Below are positions 60,545-64,000 of a stretch of 64,000 nucleotides of DNA, one piece after another. The first letter of the stretch is position 1. Each line of letters begins with the position of its first letter. The position numbers and the translations under genes are program-made. The notes under the pieces were generated by a model. That model was not told the origin of the DNA and made no database searches. It saw nothing but the letters and a program-made list of their open reading frames with translations. This DNA comes from Streptomyces sp. Edi2 (GTDB taxonomy: Bacteria > Actinomycetota > Actinomycetes > Streptomycetales > Streptomycetaceae), in assembly GCF_040253635.1 (NCBI RefSeq), contig NZ_JBEJGX010000003.1, positions 8,457,501 to 8,521,500 of the forward strand, in the 5' to 3' direction.

Positions 60545-61866
60545 CGTGCGTCCTCCGAGGGGGAGTTCGAGGCCCGTGCCGGGACGGCACGGCGCAGGAG
60601 GCCGGCGCTGACGGCCGCGGCGAGCGCCAGGCCGATGGCAGCGGTCAGGAGGGCGGTGCGGTCACCCCAGGCGGTCCAGGCGGCGCCGAAGGCGAGGGAG
60701 CACACGAAGCGGGCGGCGGTCTGGCCGGTCTGCACCACGGCCAGACCGCTGCCGCGGGCGTCCTCGGGCACCGCATCGGCGGTCGCCGCCGCCAGCACTC
60801 CGTCGGTCGCCGCATAGAACGAGCCGTGCAGCACCAGCACGGCACAGACCAGGGCCGCCCCGCCGGCCGACGGCACCAGCAGCCCGTAGGCACCCAGCAG
60901 CGCCAGATGTCCGGCAAGGAACAGCCGCCGCCGGCCGATCCGGTCGGCGACGGCCCCCAACGGCACCGCCAGCAGCAAGAACGCCGCGGCCGTGCCCAGC
61001 GGCAGCAGCGGGAACCAGCCCGTCGGCAGCTCCAGCCGCCGCTGCAGGGTCAGATACAGGAAGGAGTCGCTGACGGTGGTCAGCCCCAGCAGCACCGCAC
61101 ACCCGGTCAGCCGGCGCACCTCCGGCCGCCGCAGCAGAGCGCGCACCGGCGTCCGGGGCCCGGCCGGGGCACGGTCGTCAGCGGCTCCTGCGGCATCCGG
61201 GAGGCGGCGTGGGACGAACAGCAGCAGGACGACCACACCCAGTACGGCCACACAGAAGCTGACCGTGAAGACCGCGTCATAGCCTTCCGCCGCCACCCGC
61301 AGCAGCACGAACGCCACCAGCGGCCCGCACAGCGCCCCCGCCGTGTCCATGGCCCGGTGCACCCCGAACGCCCGCCCCCGGACGGCCGGTTCGGCGGCCA
61401 GGGAGATCAGCGCGTCCCGCGGCGCGGTCCGCAGCCCCTTGCCGGTACGGTCCACCGCCAGCACCGCTCCGATCAACGGCAGCGAGTGCACCATCAGCAA
61501 CAGCGGTTTGCACAGCGCGGAGAGCCCGTACCCCACCGCGGCCACCGTCTTGTGGCCGCCACCCCCGCCCCGGTCCGACAGCCGGCCCCCCACCAGCCGG
61601 ACCAGCGCGCTCACCCCGTTGTAGACCCCGTCCAGCACCCCGAACCCCCAAGGCGACAGGCCGAGTTCGGCGACGAGGTAGAGCGGTAACACGGCGGTGA
61701 CCATCTCCGAGGAGATGTCCGTGATGAGGCTGACGGTGCCCAGCACGAGCACCGTCGAGGGGAGCGCGGCCCCGGCGCGCCGACGCGGACGGTGGTCCGT
61801 CGTGGCGCGCCGGTCACCCGGCGGAGCGGAGGCCGAGGAGGTGGAGCGGCGGTCCGCGAGATACAC
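60541..61866 (-). CDS. MFS transporter with a TTA codon
   Basis: 441-residue major facilitator with about twelve helices. Motif A is GGRLSDRGGGGGHKTVAA, and AVDRTGKGLRTAPRDALIS is typical of the RhmT/arabinose-efflux-like group. Leu60 (in VTAVLPLY) is TTA (61687-61689), which makes translation bldA-dependent. The start is GTG at 61866, two bases from the acid phosphatase stop. Its own stop overlaps the next gene. The substrate may be linked to the secreted phosphatase product, but this is inference. Confidence 0.88.
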   Translation of the reverse strand: MYLADRRSTSSASAPPGDRRATTDHRPRRRAGAALPSTVLVLGTVSLITDISSEMVTAVLPLYLVAELGLSPWGFGVLDGVYNGVSALVRLVGGRLSDRGGGGGHKTVAAVGYGLSALCKPLLLMVHSLPLIGAVLAVDRTGKGLRTAPRDALISLAAEPAVRGRAFGVHRAMDTAGALCGPLVAFVLLRVAAEGYDAVFTVSFCVAVLGVVVLLLFVPRRLPDAAGAADDRAPAGPRTPVRALLRRPEVRRLTGCAVLLGLTTVSDSFLYLTLQRRLELPTGWFPLLPLGTAAAFLLLAVPLGAVADRIGRRRLFLAGHLALLGAYGLLVPSAGGAALVCAVLVLHGSFYAATDGVLAAATADAVPEDARGSGLAVVQTGQTAARFVCSLAFGAAWTAWGDRTALLTAAIGLALAAAVSAGLLRRAVPARASNSPSEDAR

Positions 61867-61867
61867 G

Positions 61868-62800
61868 TCAGCCGGCCCAGATGCCGCTGATGTCCTTGGC
61901 GTCGGCGGCGTTGCCCGCGTGTGAGGTGCCGTACATGTCCTCGAGGGTGCGCAGGACGTCGTAGTGGTTGTAGGCGGTGGCGGAGGTGGCGCCTGCCTTC
62001 ACCGGCTGGCCGTAGAGCGCGGTCGGGATGCGGTTTCCGCTGAGCCGGTTGTCCTCGTCGAAGGTGAGCAGCAGCAGGCTGTTGTGGGTCTTGGCCCAGT
62101 CCGCATAGCTCTTGAGGTGGTCCTTCAGCCAGGTGTCACCGCTGGCGACCGAGCAGTCGTGCATATCGCTGCACAGATTCGGCACGACGAAGGAGACGGT
62201 CGGCAGCGTCGAGAAGTCGGAGGGAAACGCGTCGAAGGTGTGCGCCGAGCCGGTGGAGACATTGCCGAAGCCGAACCACGGGTTGTGCTTCTGCGCGTAC
62301 TTGCCGCTCTTGCAGGTGGTGGACCCCTCGGACGGCAGCGACTCGTTGTAGCTCGCCCAGGACTTGCCGGCCGCCGTCAGCTCCGAGGCGAGGTTCGGGG
62401 CGTCGCTGAACCCCGGGTCGACGCAGCTGTCGTCGGTGACGCCCTGGGTGTCACCGGAGAAGAGGGCGTAGTAGTTGGGCTGGCTGGGGTGGGTCTCGGC
62501 GTAGGACGCAGTGAGACTGGCACCCCCGGAGGCCAGGGAGTTGATGTACGGGGCGCCGGAGCTGCCGATCACCTGGCCGTAGGCGTGGTTCTCGAAGACC
62601 ACCACGACCACATGGTCGGGGGTGGGCACGGCGGCCGCGGCCGGCTCGGCGCCGAAGCCGTTGCCCGCCCAGACGCCGAGTCCGGTGGTGGCGAGGGCGA
62701 ACGCCCCGGCGAGCGCGGTGACTTTGCGACGGCGGGAGCGTCGGATGCGGTGGGAGGAGGGGGACGCTGCGGCGGAGGGGGACGCGGAGGGGGCAGGCAC
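61868..62800 (-). CDS. Secreted acid phosphatase/phosphoesterase
   Basis: 310-residue exported enzyme of the phosphoesterase family (phospholipase C/acid phosphatase AcpA type). The basic RRSRRRKVTALAGAFALATT looks like a signal peptide, with cleavage near AAAAV. The fold begins VVVVVFENHAYGQVIG (metal-binding E-N-H), then TASYAETHPSQPNYYALFSG, LLLLTFDEDN and an AYNHYDVLRTLEDMYG ending. It would cleave phosphate esters outside the cell. It leads a three-gene operon and is preceded by a 16-base palindrome. ATG at 62800. Confidence 0.92.
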   Translation of the reverse strand: MPAPSASPSAAASPSSHRIRRSRRRKVTALAGAFALATTGLGVWAGNGFGAEPAAAAVPTPDHVVVVVFENHAYGQVIGSSGAPYINSLASGGASLTASYAETHPSQPNYYALFSGDTQGVTDDSCVDPGFSDAPNLASELTAAGKSWASYNESLPSEGSTTCKSGKYAQKHNPWFGFGNVSTGSAHTFDAFPSDFSTLPTVSFVVPNLCSDMHDCSVASGDTWLKDHLKSYADWAKTHNSLLLLTFDEDNRLSGNRIPTALYGQPVKAGATSATAYNHYDVLRTLEDMYGTSHAGNAADAKDISGIWAG

Positions 62801-62869
62801 AGGAGTCTCCGTAGGGGAGTGGGGGCTGCGCGGGCGGCGTCAGAGTAGAGCCGTCAGATAGGCATGTAC

Positions 62870-62885
62870 ATGCCTTCAAGGTGAC
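62870..62885. promoter_or_regulatory. Perfect 16-base palindrome upstream of the phosphatase operon
   Basis: AGGCATGTACATGCCT reads the same on both strands and sits 70 bases upstream of the acid phosphatase start, a good place for a dimeric regulator. It does not match the PHO box. Confidence 0.55.
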
Positions 62886-62908
62886 GGCCGGCCGAACGGC
62901 GGACGACC

Positions 62909-63466
62909 TTATGCGCCCTCGCCCTCCGCGAACGCCGCCGCGCGCAGCCGCCCGTACTCCTCCGCCAGGGTCGCCGGCGTCCAGTGGGCGTTGAGCCCGC
63001 TCGGGTTGGGCAGTGCCCAGATGCGGGTGGCGCCCAGGGTGCGTTCCTGGGGGCCGATCTTGGCGTGTTTGTCGTCGAAGGCGACGCGATAGGCCGTGAC
63101 GCCCGCGACGGCGAGCCAGCGCGGGCGTAGCCGGGCCACCTTCTCGGCCAGCAGCCGGCCGCCCTCGCGGTACTCGTCCGCGGTCAGCTCGTCGGCCCTG
63201 GCGGTCGCCCGGGCCACGACGTTGGTGATGCCGAGGCCGTGGGTGAGGAGTTCTTCCTGCTCGGCGGGCCGGAACTGGCGCGGGGTGAACCCGGCGGCGT
63301 GCAGGGCCGGCCAGAAGCGGTTGCCGGGGCGGGCGAAGTGGTGGCCGGTGGCCGCCGTCATCAGCCCGGGGTTGATACCGCAGAAGAGCACGCGAAGGCC
63401 GCTCGCGGCCACGTCGGGGACGAGGCGGTCGCGAGCGGCTTCCAGCTCTTCGGGGGTGAAACGCAC
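62909..63466 (-). CDS. mug: G/U mismatch-specific uracil-DNA glycosylase (Mug)
   Basis: 185-residue DNA repair enzyme of uracil-DNA glycosylase family 2, removing uracil or thymine opposite guanine. The catalytic motif CGINPGLMTAATGHHFARPG (GINPG at 30-34) and the C-terminal NPSGLNAHW match Mug. The RPGNRFWPALHAAGF segment inserts into DNA. The ATG at 63466 fits the family start. It follows purB on the same strand by 11 bases, so it is probably co-transcribed with it, an arrangement found in Streptomyces. Confidence 0.95.
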   Translation of the reverse strand: MRFTPEELEAARDRLVPDVAASGLRVLFCGINPGLMTAATGHHFARPGNRFWPALHAAGFTPRQFRPAEQEELLTHGLGITNVVARATARADELTADEYREGGRLLAEKVARLRPRWLAVAGVTAYRVAFDDKHAKIGPQERTLGATRIWALPNPSGLNAHWTPATLAEEYGRLRAAAFAEGEGA

Positions 63467-63477
63467 GGTGCCTCGGG

Positions 63478-64000
63478 TCAGAGGATCGAGCCGGGGGTGT
63501 ACGCCGCGGCCTCCGGGTGCTGCTTGGCGATCTCCTCGATCCGGGCGACGACGGACGCCACCTGGTCTGCCGCCGCGCCGGTGAAGGAGAGCTTGTCCGC
63601 CATCAGGGCGTCCAACTGTGCCTTGTCCAGCGGGATCCGCGCATCCGCGGCCAGCTTGTCCAGCAGCTCGTTGCGCTCCGCGCCCTGCTCACGCATGGCC
63701 AGCGCCGACGCGACCGCGTTCTCCTTGATCGCCTCGTGCGCCTCCTCACGGCCCACACCGGCGCGTACGGCGCCCATCAGCACCTTCGTGGTGGCGAGGA
63801 AGGGCAGGTAGCGGTCCAGCTCGCGGGCGATGACGGCGGGGAAGGCGCCGAACTCGTCGAGCACGGTCAGGAACGTCTCCAGCAGGCCGTCCAGCGCGAA
63901 GAACGAGTCCGGCAGCGCGACCCGGCGCACCACCGAGCAGGACACATCGCCCTCGTTCCACTGGTCACCGGAGAGCTCACCGGCCATCGAGGCGTAGCCG
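63478..64000 (-). CDS. purB: Adenylosuccinate lyase, C-terminal part (N-terminus beyond window edge)
   Basis: Purine biosynthesis enzyme that splits SAICAR and adenylosuccinate. Only the last ~174 residues are inside the window: ASMAGELSGDQWNEGDVSCS (with the conserved NEGDVS), DSFFALDGLLETFLTVLDEF, MGAVRAGVGREEAHEAIKEN and EEIAKQHPEAAAYTPGSIL at the end. This matches actinobacterial PurB. The frame is open to the right edge. A mug gene lies 11 bases downstream. Confidence 0.95.
   Translation of the reverse strand, partial: GYASMAGELSGDQWNEGDVSCSVVRRVALPDSFFALDGLLETFLTVLDEFGAFPAVIARELDRYLPFLATTKVLMGAVRAGVGREEAHEAIKENAVASALAMREQGAERNELLDKLAADARIPLDKAQLDALMADKLSFTGAAADQVASVVARIEEIAKQHPEAAAYTPGSIL

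Overview
This 64 kb window is high-GC actinobacterial DNA and almost certainly comes from a Streptomyces chromosome. It carries a chaplin, a full conservon (cvnABCD) with two cytochromes P450, a third divergent EF-Tu (tuf3 type), rare TTA codons that would need the bldA tRNA, GTG/TTG starts and G/C-only third codon positions. From memory, a divergent tuf3 (SCO1321) and purB (SCO1254) sit in the same broad region of the S. coelicolor chromosome, so this looks like ordinary core-flanking sequence rather than an antibiotic cluster. No tRNA, rRNA, CRISPR array or complete mobile element was seen.

Layout. 1-3.6 kb: an amidohydrolase (cut by the left edge) and an APC amino-acid permease, divergent from a TetR regulator with a clear operator. 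3.7-12.2 kb: a SpoIIE-type phosphatase, two small proteins, an S41 peptidase, a lipoprotein, an SDR gene broken by one in-frame stop, a small secreted protein and undecaprenyl-diphosphatase. 12.5-24 kb: a TVP38 membrane protein, tuf3 with a strong hairpin terminator, a patatin lipase, a spermidine-synthase-like protein, an MFS exporter, a thioesterase, DedA, a STAND ATPase without an obvious output domain, and two secreted proteins.

24.3-30.6 kb is the most interesting block. It holds a short TTA-containing upstream ORF, cvnA (histidine-kinase-like ATPase), cvnB (roadblock), cvnC (DUF742, with a TTA codon), cvnD (small GTPase), a P450 whose ExxR motif has become NDVLW, a normal P450, and an enoyl-CoA hydratase-like protein. 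The first four cvn genes overlap, and the last three follow closely in the same direction. This suggests one membrane-associated signalling and oxidation module under developmental (bldA) control.

30.7-40.1 kb: gamma carbonic anhydrase, hexapeptide acyltransferase, EamA transporter with a divergent XRE-cupin regulator, YbaK, GNAT, a CoA-binding protein, an SseB-like protein, YigZ, a second APC permease and a chaplin with an unusual histidine-rich basic tail. 40.5-46.6 kb: sbcD-sbcC, the 3' remnant of an SDR gene running directly into a GGCTCC repeat, and an ATP-grasp/GNAT fusion whose Gly-Ala tail is encoded by that repeat. 46.6-64 kb: a DUF885 metallopeptidase, ACT-GNAT protein, PhoD phosphatase, alpha/beta hydrolase, Asp/Glu racemase-like protein divergent from a GntR regulator with a DasR-type operator, a ROK regulator, a CocE hydrolase with a divergent TetR regulator, a three-gene operon (acid phosphatase, MFS, beta-propeller-like membrane protein), Mug glycosylase and the end of purB.

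All functional calls are from translated motifs and family memory. No database search was run.
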